A stretch of 64,000 nucleotides of DNA, from assembly GCA_029379385.1 (NCBI GenBank), contig CM055611.1, positions 21,150,062 to 21,214,061 of the forward strand, written 5' to 3'. The translations under genes and the position numbers were made by a program. Shown here one piece after another: positions 10,754 to 22,502 of this stretch. Source of the DNA: Quillaja saponaria (Eukaryota; Streptophyta; Magnoliopsida; Fabales; Quillajaceae). Within the stretch, counting starts at the first letter, position 1; each line of letters begins with the position of its first letter. The notes beneath the pieces were generated by a model. It did not search any database, had not been told where the DNA came from, and saw only the letters and a list, made by a program, of their open reading frames with translations.

Positions 10754-11852
10754 TTTTCTCTCTGAAATTCAAATTGACACCAGAAGCTGAAAGAGTTTAT
10801 CTTGAGGAATTTGAAGCTTAGGAATGAGAAGGAAGATTTGTTGCTTGTGAAGTTGAGAAAATTGTTGATGATATCTTTGGAAAACGGATATTGTTGGAGA
10901 AGACTGCCTATTTCAGGACTGATTTGGGGAATTTCGTGACACTGTTTGTCATCGGTACCCCCAATATTCTAGAGTCTGTGACAGAATGAGGTCCTGCTCT
11001 GGAATTAACTCATTGGGATCCCGAGCTTGCAGTTTCAGCAGCTGAGCTGACTGGCGGAAAACGGAGCTAGGGAAGTAGAAGAGAAGAATTTAATTATAGA
11101 TAGGCCTCCCAGGTTCAATAGAGTAAAGCTACCACATGGTCTTAACCTTTCAAAAGTTGAGAAAAGGAAGATCATGCAATTTAGACATGCCTTATATATC
11201 CCCATACTCGGATTTCTCAGGACTGAGGTCAGGAACGAGAGAGAAAGAAAAGTATGCTTGCGGAGTTGTACATGAGATTTTGAGTCTTACTGTTGAGAAG
11301 TTTTACTCTTGTACACCATCTTACTCATTTTCAAGAGGAATTCAGGTTTTCTCGGCAGCTGAGGGGAGTGCTAACAAGACATCCTGATATGTTTTATGTC
11401 TCTTTGAAAGGAGATAGGGATTCATTTTTCCTAAGGGAGGCTTGTCGTGATTCTCAATTGATGAACAAGGATAGGTTGTTGCTCATAAAGGAGAAGCTTC
11501 GTTCTCTAGTCTCTGTTCCACAGTTTCGAAGGTGGGGTGCTCCCAGAATAGATAAAGATGGGGAGGAAGAGACCGATGCTCTGGAAGATAGAAGTGGCGA
11601 GGAGGGAGAAGAATGTTCCGTTGTTGATATTTAATGAGTGATGACGGGTTTGACGATGATTATGATGATGATGGTGAAGATGACTGGAGTGACGAAGATG
11701 ATGATATACCACCAGATTTTGATGTGGATGCTGAAACGATAGAGATTGGAGGAGGGGGAAAAGCAATTAAACATGTAGCAAACGTGAAAAAGAACAACGA
11801 GGAGATGCTTGATCCAGTATTGCCATGTGGCCGTCCCAGAGAAAGCTGGTAG
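10754..11852 (+). pseudogene. WTF1: WTF1-like PORR gene, middle and C-terminal part, duplicate unit 2
   Basis: The best preserved piece. Successive frames give IIDRPPRFNRVKLPHGLNLS, then EKKYACGVVHEILSLTVEK, then (shifted) HHLTHFQEEFRFSRQLRGVL, TRHPDMFYVSLKGDRDSFFL and NKDRLLLIKEKLRSLVSVPQ. After another shift at about 11634 comes an acidic tail with MSDDGFDDDYDDDGEDDWSD. This is the PORR domain followed by the acidic C-terminus expected of WTF1-type proteins. It shares with unit 1 the extra T in AGAGTCTGTGAC and a stop at the next Arg position (TGA here, TAA there). Several further frameshifts exclude a full-length product. A short transcript cannot be excluded, but no promoter can be assigned. 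Confidence 0.8.
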
Positions 11853-14800
11853 AATTTATTAGACTAGCAAAAATATATTCCAAAGTCCTGATGCCCCAGT
11901 CTTCGAGATTTTGAGGCCTCTTGGCTTCTCAATTTGCTGTTGGACTGTCATATTGTGGATGCATGTTCCTCTGTAAGAAGTTTCTTCACTACCTCTGAAG
12001 AACGCATATCATGTTACCAATAGACTGATCACAGCCCTTCTTTTCACATGTACAAACCAATGATGTTCATGTAAAGAACAAAGCCATCAAGTACAAATTA
12101 ATGTTCCTTGCTTTTATGTAACATATTTAGATTCTCAATAATAAGAAAAAGTTCAGGTGAATGAGAAATATCTTTAGCTGCTTTATCATGCAAAAGCTTG
12201 ATACTAAACCAGTGCTAACTTTAAGATTCTCCTTTGGTGCTTATATTCTACTGTCTTGCAAGGAAATAAAAGAAGCGTACATTACTATGGTTTTGTCCAC
12301 CTGGGTTATGGACTCCCTCAAAATTCTATTTAGTTAACTAATCTTCATGAGTATATTATTCAAATCATGAATGAGGCAGTACAGACTTTTTCATGTTCGT
12401 CAAGATAATATGATATTTGATCTCACAAAAATCAATCTATATCCAGAACTTCGCTTTTGGAACTTTGCTCTCACGGGATCATAACTAGGTAATGAGTTTG
12501 ATTTCTCTTCATACATTTCTGATAATGAAAGTCAATAATAGGATGAAAATATAAGCTGCCTGAACCAAAATTATTATTCCCGTATCACTGCCATGAATAG
12601 ACAAAAGTGAAGTTATTGGTGTTTGATATGTTATTTGTGATTGACTTGGATCGTGGATTTTGTGTTTTATATTATGTTTGGAAACATACTTCTTTTGTTC
12701 TGGCTCTTTATTGAGCCTGAGGCTTCTTTATTTCCTGAGAATATGGGTTTTGGTGAATTCAGGTCCATATGTGCCCTACGCCCTTTATCTTTATTTATAA
12801 TAATATCTAAATATAATACTGTTGTCCTGTTCCATTTCTTTTACATTTATATGCAATTGGCTATGTTAAATATATTGTTGGAATAACTGTAATGTTAATT
12901 TCTCTTAATGGTTAGGTTTCTTCTTTGTGACAGAGGGTTAATTTCTAGTTTTAGAAGAGGTTGTTACTTGTTCATACAAATAGACATATATACATGTATT
13001 GACTGCACAGGTTGCTCAATGACTTGCTAACCTTAATCACGTGACAAAAATTAGAAGCAATGAACTCAGAAAGGAAGCATTACAGCCACCAGCTTCATCA
13101 TACAGGACATCCTGTAAGGGCTACGTCAAGTGGAGCAGGTTCAAGTTAGCTGTATGTTACTTTCTGCTACTGACATCACAAAACTCTGGCTGATCCATGA
13201 TTGATACTGCTCCTTATGCTTGACAAGTGGGGTTACCTGCACTATCATCTACTTTCTGAACCGAGCTTGTGTTCAGGTCCACTGAAATTGATACTGCTTG
13301 CAGCTAAAGCAAGAGTGTAGAGTTTCTGAAATTGATTTTGTTGAATATTAAAGCATCTGATTGGCGTTTCACTTTGCCTTGCCTCCTAATTTATTCGTTT
13401 TCCATAGTCTTAGATTAGTACTATGATCTATTTACCTAGCTTTGATTCATTTCTCAAAATTTATACAAAATAATGGAAATAAAAATAAGTTTAAGAAATA
13501 TGCCATTTTTAAGGTGTCCCCCTCCCCCCTCTCCTCCCCCCTGCCTAACCCCACTCCATAGGCACGTGGGAAAAATAAAAGAAAAGATCTTTATATTATA
13601 AAATTTGAGAAGTCGAAGAGTTATTCCTAGCATTGTTCTATTTCATTAACTTTGATAATGAGTGTCATGCTTGGTCCAGGAAGGAATCTTCTTCTTCGGA
13701 AAGAGAGATATATATACAACTATACAAGTGATGTCTTCCACGTAGGTTGGTGGTCTTGCTTGGAGAAATAAAAGACAAACAGAGAAGGTAGTTGTAGGAG
13801 ATAGAGAGTTAGAGACAAATTAGCTGTGCATAAGACATAGTTTATTTGTTTATTTTGAAGCATTGATGCAACCTCCCCTATTTAAATCCTGTGTTTAATT
13901 GGACCTTCAGTGGTTTCAAGGGAAAGGGGTGAGATGTGGCCTTTGACGATGTTTTTCTAGCTACAATATTCCTGCAGAATCCTGATAATATATTATTCAC
14001 CCTTCCTATAAAGCTATAAAACAGAAATGAGTTTTGGCAGTGTGCTGTGAGCAATAACATGACTCTCTCTTGTAGCATACAACGATGTCATGACACCTTA
14101 ACCTTAAGCACATTGTCTTTGCCAGTTTGTCAGTTTGCAGTCAGTTGGTCATCTCTATTTGGTGTTTACGAAGTAAGTTCCTTGAGAATTTAGGTAGTCA
14201 GTAGGCTGAATTGTGTTAGTGAAATCTGACTGTTTCATGATTTACTAGTCTTAGAAAATTAGGGTATTATATTAGATATAAACTAGTTACATTTACTACT
14301 TGAATTCTTTCAGTATCTTACCATGCCGGCTTCAAACCTGGATAATGGAAGAGAGTTGTGATAAGTTGACACCCAATGTAAAACTAGTCAAATTCCAAGA
14401 AGATGATCCTATTGAGTTGACCCCAACTAGTTTGAGTCTTTGAGATTAAAACGTTGTTGAGTTGATATTTTAGTACTTGACCTAAGTGCCTCTGAATATG
14501 AAGATTAGTAATTGTTAAAGCGAAATCTTAGTAAAGAAATGGGCAAGGCTAAAATGCCTTTTGCTTTCTTCCTTGTTTAGGGGCATTGGCTTGCTATGAT
14601 CCCTAGATCTTTCCAAATTTTCATGTGTCTGTAAAACCCTTTATGGGCAAGAGAAAAGCAGTTATGTCACTCATGTCAAGTGCTATAGATGTGAAGACCC
14701 CTGCATCCCACTTATGTTTCCATCTCTCTCTCTTCCACGTGTACATGCACCATTGGAACCTACAGACAGTTGTTGGCTATATATTGGTCTCCATCAACCT

Positions 14801-16482
14801 CACTCTCAGAATTAACTAGGCCTTTTAGGTATTTGCTAACTTCAGACCAGCAAACCATAGTTTTCTCCATGCATTGATCTTCAAGGTGCTGGTTGTTTAC
14901 ACCCCCTCAAAGGCTTCCAGCTTTGCCAATTGCTCTTCACTATACAAAGTTGAGGCATGTTAATTAGTTGAAAGCACTTGAGGGGGTACAAACAAGCTGC
15001 GCGTTGCTTATAGAGGCTTGGATGTAAAATCTAAGTTCAAGTCTTAAGGAAGATTGAAAAAAACTTGGCACAATCTGATCAGCATATATCATCCTGTCAG
15101 CTTCCTTTCGATTTCTCAGCTAGCTGGATTACAAGTATGATCTTCTCATCAATTTGTTTTTGTTAGTTCAAAGGCAATACATTTTTTAAAAGGCAGCATG
15201 TATTCTTGTAAGGTGCACTCTCTTTTGTTGATTTTAGCGAGTTAGGGATGACTCTATGAACTCGTTGTCACATATGAGTACATATGAGTGTGATGTTGGT
15301 GCTTCACAGTTCAGCACTGTGAAGTCTCTTATTGCATCCACGGTAGGTAGCCTTGGCTAATAGCTAAATTACATTTATTTAAGGAGGAACTTATGAGAAT
15401 TTGTTTATAGCCTGAATACAAGCTTGTTAGTTTTCTTTTTGTTAGAGAGGTGTAAATCTTAGTGTATCAATGACATGCCAAAATCTTGCGGTATTAGAAC
15501 GATTTCAAAGTACTTTGAACAGATTTCTGGCAGACATATTCCATCAATTTTGGAATCATATGTATGCTACAAATATCTGCACAAGAAACTAGCCAAAGAC
15601 TCATTACTACACTAGAGTGCAAGACAACAAAATGGACTAAAGCCTTAAGCTACACTAGCACAATGCCAAAAGAGAGCAACACATTACCAAGTTTGATTAT
15701 CAGAAAATTGCTGCTCAGCTTAAACGTAATTTATGGTCATCTCTCTCCTTTTTCAGTCTTATTGGAATGATTAGAATGGTTGTTTTCCTGAAGACTGGGC
15801 TTAGTATTAACAACTGGGAAGGACTGGAAAAAGATAAGGCAGGTGGTCCCAAGCCACAAGTAAACATTTCTCTATTATGACTAGAAAGAAATTCCATTGG
15901 CTTAAATCATGCTGTCTCCTTAATCTCAGTCGACACATTTCTTGACAATGCTCTTTGAGATCAAATTCCCAACAATCTAACTGGAAGAAAGAAACCCTTC
16001 TTTTAAGATCTTATCTGGAACATGCTTAGAGTTATATTGTTTCTATCGACTTCTAGTCTTAACTTTTAGCCCAATAAATTATGAATTTCATTTTTATTTT
16101 TTTTTCATTTTTTTTTATAAGATGTAAGTTTATTTTTCCTGATATTTTTTTGGGTTAGGATATTCTCATTTGTAATTTATTTATAATTTATATGAAAATA
16201 ATAACTAAAAGATCATAGAAGTGTTAGTTTATTACCTGGTCTAACAATATTCTCAAGATATTGCTGATATAAAAATTAAATAATTTTTTTTAGTAATATG
16301 ATTCTAGTTTGCTTCTAATGCTAAGCCTTTATGCTGGACCCAATAACGAATTGTTCGCTCCCTTCCCATGTGGATAAAACCTTATCCACAAAATCAAAAT
16401 GTCTTTATGAAGTTGCTCATGACAAGTGAGAGCTCTGTAGTTTTTCTTCAACGGCATTTCCTGGTCTGACTGTCGAAGCTCC
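11853..16482. other. intergenic, former WTF1 3' region to PPR promoter
   Basis: No coding region is recognisable. The first part (to about 12.2 kb) is probably the old 3' UTR of the WTF1-like gene. A C-rich pyrimidine run lies at about 13518-13550. Open frames at 12641-12886, 14625-14819 and 15564-15770 lack family resemblance. The last few hundred bases should hold the PPR promoter. Confidence 0.45.
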
Positions 16483-19302
16483 ATGGACAAACTGACTCTT
16501 ACTCACCATCTTAATCCTTATTCCCTTCAAAACCCACTAACCCAAAAGCCTCCCAGAAGCCATTCACATGTTTCTTTCTCTCTTGGAGTCACAGATGCCC
16601 CTATTGAAACCTCAGTCCTTGCTTCTTCCCCATCTTTGCTTAAACTTTCTTCAAGATTTCACTTTTTGGACTATTTGGGTCAGATCAAAACTTTGAGTTC
16701 TGTCAAAGTATTACATGCCCAGATGTTCAAAATGCCAAACAAGGGGAGCTTGGATGCCATGGATAAAAGCTTGATCACATATTACCTGCAATCCGGCGAT
16801 TTCATGTCAGCTGCAATGGTATTTTTTGTAGGTTTTGCGCGAAGTTATCTTGTATGGAATTCTTTTTTGGATGAGTTTGAAAGTTTTGGAGGTAACCCAC
16901 ATGACATTCTTGTGGTTTTTGAGGATTTGTATCATGTGGGAATAGAGTTTGATAGTATAATTCTCACTGCAGTTCTTAAGCTATGCACTAATTTATTGAA
17001 TTTGTGGCTTGGATTGGAAATTCATGCTTGTTTGATTAAGAAAGGTTTTGATTTGGATTTGCATTTAGCTTGTGCACTGATCAATTTCTATGAGAGGTGT
17101 TGGGGCATTGATAAGGCAAATCAAGTATTTCATGAAATGCCATACCGAGAAGATTTCTTGTGGAATACGATAATCATGGTGAACCTGAAGAAAGAGAGAT
17201 GGTTGAATGCTCTGCAACTGTTTCATGATATGCAGTTTTCTTTTGCCAAAGCCATTGATGGTACAATTGTGAAATTGCTCCAAGCTTGTGGAAAAGTAGG
17301 AGCTCTCAATGAAGGAAAGCAGATTCATGGGTATGTTTTAAGATGCAGATTCGAATCGAATTTATCAATATGCAATTCTCTAATTAGCATGTATTCCAGA
17401 AATGATAGAATTGAACTTGCTAGAACAGTTTTTGATTCAATGGAAGAGCATAGCTTATCTTCATGGAACTCCATTATCTCCAGTTATGCAGCACTTGGTT
17501 ATTTGAATGATGCCCAGGATCTCTTCAGTAAAATGAAATCTTCCAATTTCAAACCAGACATCATCACTTGGAATTGTCTTTTGTCAGGCCATTCTCTTCA
17601 TGGCTCATATGAAACAGTCCTCGCCATCTTCAAGAGACTGCAAGGGGAAGGTTTCAAGCCTGATTCATGCTCGGTCATTAGTGTTCTAAGAGCAATCATA
17701 GAATTGGGTTTCTTGAATTATGGGAAAGAGATTCATGGTTATGTGATAAGAAATGAACTTGACTACGATGCATATGTGGAAACTTCATTGGTGGATATGT
17801 ATGTCAAGAACAACTGCTTAAAGAAAGCTCACAAGGTGTTTAATAATATGAAGAACAAAAATCTAGTTGCTTGGAATTCATTAATATCAGGGTATTCCTT
17901 CAAGGGTCTATTTCAGGTTGCTGAAACTCTATTGAAAGAAATGGAGAAAGAAGGAATTAAATCTGACTTGGCAACATGGAATAGTTTGCTTTCAGGGTAT
18001 TCAATTGGGGGCCGTACTAAGGAAGCTTTGTCTCTGATTCAAAGGATCAAACATTCTGGATTAACTCCTAACGTAATTTCATGGACCTCTTTGATATCAG
18101 GCTGTGCACAGAATGCGAACTACAGAGATGCCTTCGAGTTTTTCATCCAAATGCAAGTGGATAATATCAAACCTAATTCTGCTACTATATGCAGCTTACT
18201 TCAAGCTTGTGCAGGCCTAGCATTGCTAAAGAAAGGAGAAGAGATACACTGCCTCAGCGTAAGACTCGGTTTTGTGGATGATATATATGTAGCCACAGCT
18301 CTCATTGACATGTACAGTAAGGCAGGTAACTTAAAAACTGCACGCACAGTTTTCAGGAGGATTCGGATCAAAACCTTAGCCTCTTGGAATTGCATGATTA
18401 TGGGATGTGCCATTTATGGCAGTGGGGAAGAGGCCATAATTCTTTTCAATGAAATGTTTCGAACGGGTATCAGGCCTGATGCTATAACCTTCACAGCCAT
18501 CCTCTCTGGTTGCAAGAACTCGGGTTTAACTGAGGAAGGATGGAAGTACTTTGACAGTATGAAGAAAGAATACAACATGATTCCAACAATTGAGCATTAC
18601 TGCTGCATGGTAGACCTTCTTGGAAGAGCTGGTTATCTTGATGAAGCTTGGGATTTCATTCAAATGATGCCACTAAAGCCAGATGCTAGTATCTGGGGAG
18701 CTCTTCTTGCATCTTGCAGAAATCATAAAAACATCGAGTTAGGAGAGACAGCAGCAAAGTATCTTTTTGAGCTAGAACCATATAATTCTGCTAACTATGT
18801 GTTGATGATGAACTTATATTCCAGTTTAAACAGATGGGAGGAGGTGGAGCGCCTTAAAGACTTGACTATTGTCATGGGTGTGAAAAGCCAAAAGCATGTG
18901 TGGAGCTGGACACAAATTAATCAGACAATTCATATATTCTCTGCAGAAGGACAACCACATCCAGATGCAGGGGAGATATATTTTGAGCTATACAAGCTAG
19001 TTTCTGAAATAAGGAAACTGGGTTATCAGCCTGATATCAATTGTGTATATCAGAACATTGTTGATAATGAGAAGGAGAAGATTCTCCTCAGTCACACTGA
19101 AAAGTTAGCCATTACATACGGACTCGTGAAAACAAAAAGTCAGGCACCTATCAGGGTAATGAAGAATACAAGAATTTGTCATGACTGTCACACAATGGCA
19201 AAGTACATATCTTTGGCCCGAAGCCGTGAAATTTTCCTCAGGGATGGTGCACGGTTCCACCATTTCAGAGAAGGAGAGTGCTCATGTAACGACCAGTGGT
19301 AA
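16483..19302 (+). CDS. PPR protein, PLS class with E and DYW-type C-terminus
   Basis: A single intact exon of 939 residues. It has the usual PPR signatures repeated along its length (VWNSFLDEF, LVAWNSLISGYS, VISWTSLISGCAQ, ASWNCMIMGCAIYG), then the E region (PDASIWGALLASCRNHKNIE, ELEPYNSANYVLMMNLYSS). The C-terminal deaminase-like DYW domain follows: HTEKLA at about 871 (the H-x-E zinc and catalytic motif), CHDCH at about 899, and a final CSCNDQW. The N-terminus is Ser/Pro/His-rich with few acids and could be an organelle transit peptide; plastid or mitochondrion cannot be told. Such proteins bind organellar RNA in a base-specific way and direct C-to-U editing. It resembles At4g01030 and sits beside the PYL gene as there. 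The terminal triplet DQW instead of DYW is a variant. No frameshift or stop in 2.8 kb. Confidence 0.93.
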   Translation: MDKLTLTHHLNPYSLQNPLTQKPPRSHSHVSFSLGVTDAPIETSVLASSPSLLKLSSRFHFLDYLGQIKTLSSVKVLHAQMFKMPNKGSLDAMDKSLITYYLQSGDFMSAAMVFFVGFARSYLVWNSFLDEFESFGGNPHDILVVFEDLYHVGIEFDSIILTAVLKLCTNLLNLWLGLEIHACLIKKGFDLDLHLACALINFYERCWGIDKANQVFHEMPYREDFLWNTIIMVNLKKERWLNALQLFHDMQFSFAKAIDGTIVKLLQACGKVGALNEGKQIHGYVLRCRFESNLSICNSLISMYSRNDRIELARTVFDSMEEHSLSSWNSIISSYAALGYLNDAQDLFSKMKSSNFKPDIITWNCLLSGHSLHGSYETVLAIFKRLQGEGFKPDSCSVISVLRAIIELGFLNYGKEIHGYVIRNELDYDAYVETSLVDMYVKNNCLKKAHKVFNNMKNKNLVAWNSLISGYSFKGLFQVAETLLKEMEKEGIKSDLATWNSLLSGYSIGGRTKEALSLIQRIKHSGLTPNVISWTSLISGCAQNANYRDAFEFFIQMQVDNIKPNSATICSLLQACAGLALLKKGEEIHCLSVRLGFVDDIYVATALIDMYSKAGNLKTARTVFRRIRIKTLASWNCMIMGCAIYGSGEEAIILFNEMFRTGIRPDAITFTAILSGCKNSGLTEEGWKYFDSMKKEYNMIPTIEHYCCMVDLLGRAGYLDEAWDFIQMMPLKPDASIWGALLASCRNHKNIELGETAAKYLFELEPYNSANYVLMMNLYSSLNRWEEVERLKDLTIVMGVKSQKHVWSWTQINQTIHIFSAEGQPHPDAGEIYFELYKLVSEIRKLGYQPDINCVYQNIVDNEKEKILLSHTEKLAITYGLVKTKSQAPIRVMKNTRICHDCHTMAKYISLARSREIFLRDGARFHHFREGECSCNDQW

Positions 19303-20787
19303 TAAGAAATACTGAGTAATTCACTAGCATTCTAGCAACATCCATCATGTTCACAATGTCACAATGATATATCAGATAATTCTGAGTATTAACTTTGTCC
19401 TGCTCAGGTAGAAGTTATAATCAGTAGCCAGAATAGATATTAGTGAAGGGGTGATATAAGATATTCAAGAAAACTATGACAACCAATTCTTTTGTAGCAT
19501 AATACACAAATCAATACATATTTTGCAAATTTCATGGGCTCATCCGGTGCACAAAGTGTGCCCCGGCTATTGCGGGAGTAGGGGGAGGGTAGGCGCACAT
19601 GTACGCAGCATTTCCCTTATATTTTTGCAAAGAGGCTGTTTCCACGCCTCGAACCCGTGACCTACAGGTCACCAAAGAAACAACTTTACCGTTGCGCCAA
19701 GGCTCGCCCCCAAAGAGTTGATAGTGCAGATTCTTGTAAATAGTAATTTTCTCAACTCAAATTAATTAAACCTTCTAAGTTATGCAATAACTGGACCAAT
19801 ATTTTTTTTTCTTTTTTTATTTATGATTCTCTCTCATTCCATGCTTTATCATTTTTAAGCATAGTGCAATAAACTGCAACCATTCTATAGCCATGAAACT
19901 CACTCAGGGATTAATCCTATTTTGTTATACTTCATTATGTCTTTCCGTCTATGTGACTAGAGGTCTCCAATGGTATACCTAGTCTTTACCCATAATTCAC
20001 TACATGTGGCTAATTGTGCAGTGTACTGATTTTTTACGCCGTCAAGGTTACTGCCTCATAAACTCTTTCTTCCTAAATGGAGAATGGAAGCTCAGAGTTC
20101 CAAGATATTTTGTTTCTATCAGCAATAATGTTTCAGCAGAAACACCTTGCTTGAAGGACCAACAGCGTGACAAACGACGACCCTCCTGCTTCCGAAAAGC
20201 AATGAGCAATAAAGCTCTCAGGTTTTGAAAGCAGGGATGATTTGTCATTAAGATACTTTATTTGGTAATGCAAGTACAGAATCAAGGAAACGCTATTAGA
20301 TATAATATATATGAACTGCACTATATTATATACAAAAACAACTAGGCAACATCCACTACTGAAAGGCAATCTCCTACAGCCCGAGAAACTTCCAACTACA
20401 TGAAATACGAAAATACGCAGAAACCATCGTTTCCAACATAAATATCTACAAAAAAAAAAATACAAAACACCAACTTCCTAAAACAGAGAAAGAGGAACAG
20501 AAAAAAGAACTTCCCACTTCCATCCTTAATTGGAGAGCTCATAACATCCCGGAATCAGTTTCTCCCAAAGCTGGAAGAAGAGAAACCTAGTGTTCTCATG
20601 CGGAGCATACAGTGCTACTAACAGATGGAACAGAAGTAGGAAGTTCTCTTGTGATATGTAAAGCACTAGGCAGTAATCCATTCAAAACTTTAGAGAACAT
20701 GGAAGAAATACTCCTCCCAATCTCTACACAGCATCTGTGATCAACTGGCCATGGATTGTCTAATTGTATAAACCTTCTACCCGAATC
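19303..20787. other. 3' intergenic between convergent PPR and PYL genes
   Basis: Converging 3' ends of the PPR gene (plus) and the PYL gene (minus). It contains the SINE at 19537-19711. About 20.45-20.79 kb is probably PYL 3' UTR. No other gene is supported; the open frames at 20004-20465 overlap on opposite strands without family resemblance. Confidence 0.5.
19537..19711 (-). mobile_element. Au-type SINE
   Basis: On the minus strand it begins GGGGCGAGCCTTGGCGCAAC (tRNA-like head with box A at about 19689-19703). The box B core GGGTTCGAGGCG lies at about 19644-19657. It continues with GTGGAAACAGCCTC and ends with GTGCACCGGATGAGCCC. This order and wording match the plant Au SINE family: tRNA-derived head, GTGGAAACAGCCTCTT body, GTGCACCGG tail. 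Clear target duplications were not found. It lies in the 3' flank of the PPR gene. Confidence 0.82.
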
Positions 20788-22502
20788 TTAGTAATTGATG
20801 GGTTCAGTTCGGTCCAGCACAGCCATCCTCTCTGAGACATCAGCCAAGGATTTGAGATTGCACCTGATCAAAGCCTCGACAAAGTAACAAGTCTCATCCT
20901 TGGTGTTCCCATCAGGCACATCCACCACAAATGACTCAATTACCATTGTCCCAGGTCTCCCGTCAAGGACTTCTGGATGGACAGTGATGATAGAAGAGTA
21001 GTTCTGCAAAATTGACAGAGTATTCTTTTGCAATGAAAGGGAAGGAAAATAATATTATCATTAATTTAAGACAAGAAAGAATAGGAATAGATTTGGGGTT
21101 CTAATCCATTCCCAAATTTTTATTTCTTATGTTTTAAAGAAGCAAAGAATAAGAAAAGAAAAAGCACTAGAATGTCAATATTCATATCTCATACCCTTAG
21201 CCTATGGTCACCACCAACAATCCTGATGCCAAGAATGTGTTCCTTATCATCTAAAAGTTCCAACCTCTCAGTGCTAGTTGTAGCAGGAAGCCCGGATTTA
21301 ACATTGACTTCTCTAACACTCCCAATACCAAGGTCTCCATTCATGACGCACCTGCTAACAAAGGGCTTATATTTCTGGGGTTGATCAAATCTTCTTACCA
21401 GTGACCACACCTGTAACAAAAACAAAGTAGTCACATGAATAAGAGAGTTATGATAAATAAACTTCGCACTAAAATGACCTACAATCACCAATAATACAGT
21501 TCGATCTTTAAACTCAAGTCATTGGACTGCAAGAGGACAAGGATAAAAGAAACTGCATGGCCACAACTTCAGGTACTTATTTTCAGATCATTTTTTCTCT
21601 TTTTTCAGAAGGAAAACAAAAAAGCCAAAAAAGAAACGGAAGTTAAAGAACATTTTTAGGGGAGAATAACCCTCCTGAACTCCACCTTGTTGTTTAGGCA
21701 TTTTGATGGAAAATCAGAGGAGTAAAATTGTTTTATCACTACCAAAGCTTTATAACTTGAAACTTTAAGCAACAAATTTTCATATTTTCTCTTAAATCAC
21801 TACACCTTCTCTACAAGAAAAAATATGAACAAATCGTAAACCTGAAATTTCACCGCAAAGTCAATCTATTAGTTATATTGCTCTTCTGAATGGGATAATG
21901 GCATGTAATTTTACAAGAAAGTGGTAGCAAGATCAAGACTCTTCCACTACAATCTTCATCTAAATTACTGCGTAGCAATCAAAAGTTAAAATTTTAATAA
22001 TACCCATGAGCAAAATTATCCAAATTAGCAATAGACAAACAATACATTAACCAAACATAATCCTAAAATCAAATTCAAGATAAGTTTCCACATAACAAGC
22101 ACAAAGGGAGGAACGTAGAGACAAAACCAAAAGAAAATACACCCACCAAGAAAAATGGCAGAAATGATTCAATTAAAACAAGAACAAAACTAGAAATGAG
22201 ATAAATAGTCCCAAATTGAGCTTAACCGCTCAGATCTTTAGAGAGAAAAAAAAGTCAAACCCCCAGGAAAATTCTTTAACCATAAAGCGAGAAAATCCAA
22301 CGAACACCCAATTCAAATTAAAAGTAGAAGAAACCCAATTACGAATGTTTGATCACGATCCGTAATTTATACTTACAAGGTTAACAGGGGCTTTGATGTG
22401 CTTAACAAGAGCGGAGGTGCACTGATTCTCTCTGGGTCCATGTCTGTGATGCGTCCGTATATACTGCGACTCCATTAGACCGTACGATTCAGCAGCGTTC
22501 AT
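20788..22502 (-). CDS. PYL9: PYL9-type abscisic acid receptor
   Basis: Three exons on the minus strand, 22502-22377, 21410-21195 and 21003-20788, all phase 0 with GTAAGT/GTATGA donors and CAG acceptors, giving 185 residues. The START-like fold is complete. It has [12 protein letters not shown] with the ABA-contacting Lys, [17 protein letters not shown], the gate loop SGLPA at 81-85, the latch HRL at 111-113, and the C-terminal helix stretch [20 protein letters not shown]. When ABA binds, the gate closes and the receptor inhibits clade A PP2C phosphatases, releasing SnRK2 kinases in cytosol and nucleus. Wording and length point to subfamily I (PYL7/8/9/10), closest to PYL9, normally monomeric. 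It lies next to the PPR gene as PYL7 does in Arabidopsis. No lesion seen. Confidence 0.95.

Larger units (their letters stand above)
4041..11325. repeat. tandem duplication, units 4041-9560 and 9561-11325
   Basis: Unit 1 starts within the left TRIM LTR (GGCCCAAATATCTTGAAAAG at 4041) and runs through the element into the pseudogene up to CCATCTTACT (9560). Unit 2 starts at 9561 with the same LTR position (GGCCCAAGTATCTTGAAAAG) and runs to the same pseudogene position at 11325. The junction shares ACT between both breakpoints (TCTTACT and CCTAACT), suggesting microhomology-mediated joining. Unit 2 lacks the 3.36-kb solo LTR, so that insertion came after the duplication. Without it, unit 1 is about 2.15 kb and unit 2 about 1.77 kb; local repeat expansion near 4535-5000 explains part of the difference. 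Confidence 0.7.

Noticed and set aside
11506..11766. His-rich 86-codon minus-strand frame
   Set aside because: Antisense shadow of the acidic GAT/GAC-rich tail of the WTF1-like pseudogene.
19640..19711. Possible tRNA gene (box A and box B present)
   Set aside because: No cloverleaf with anticodon and acceptor pairing; the body and tail match an Au SINE.
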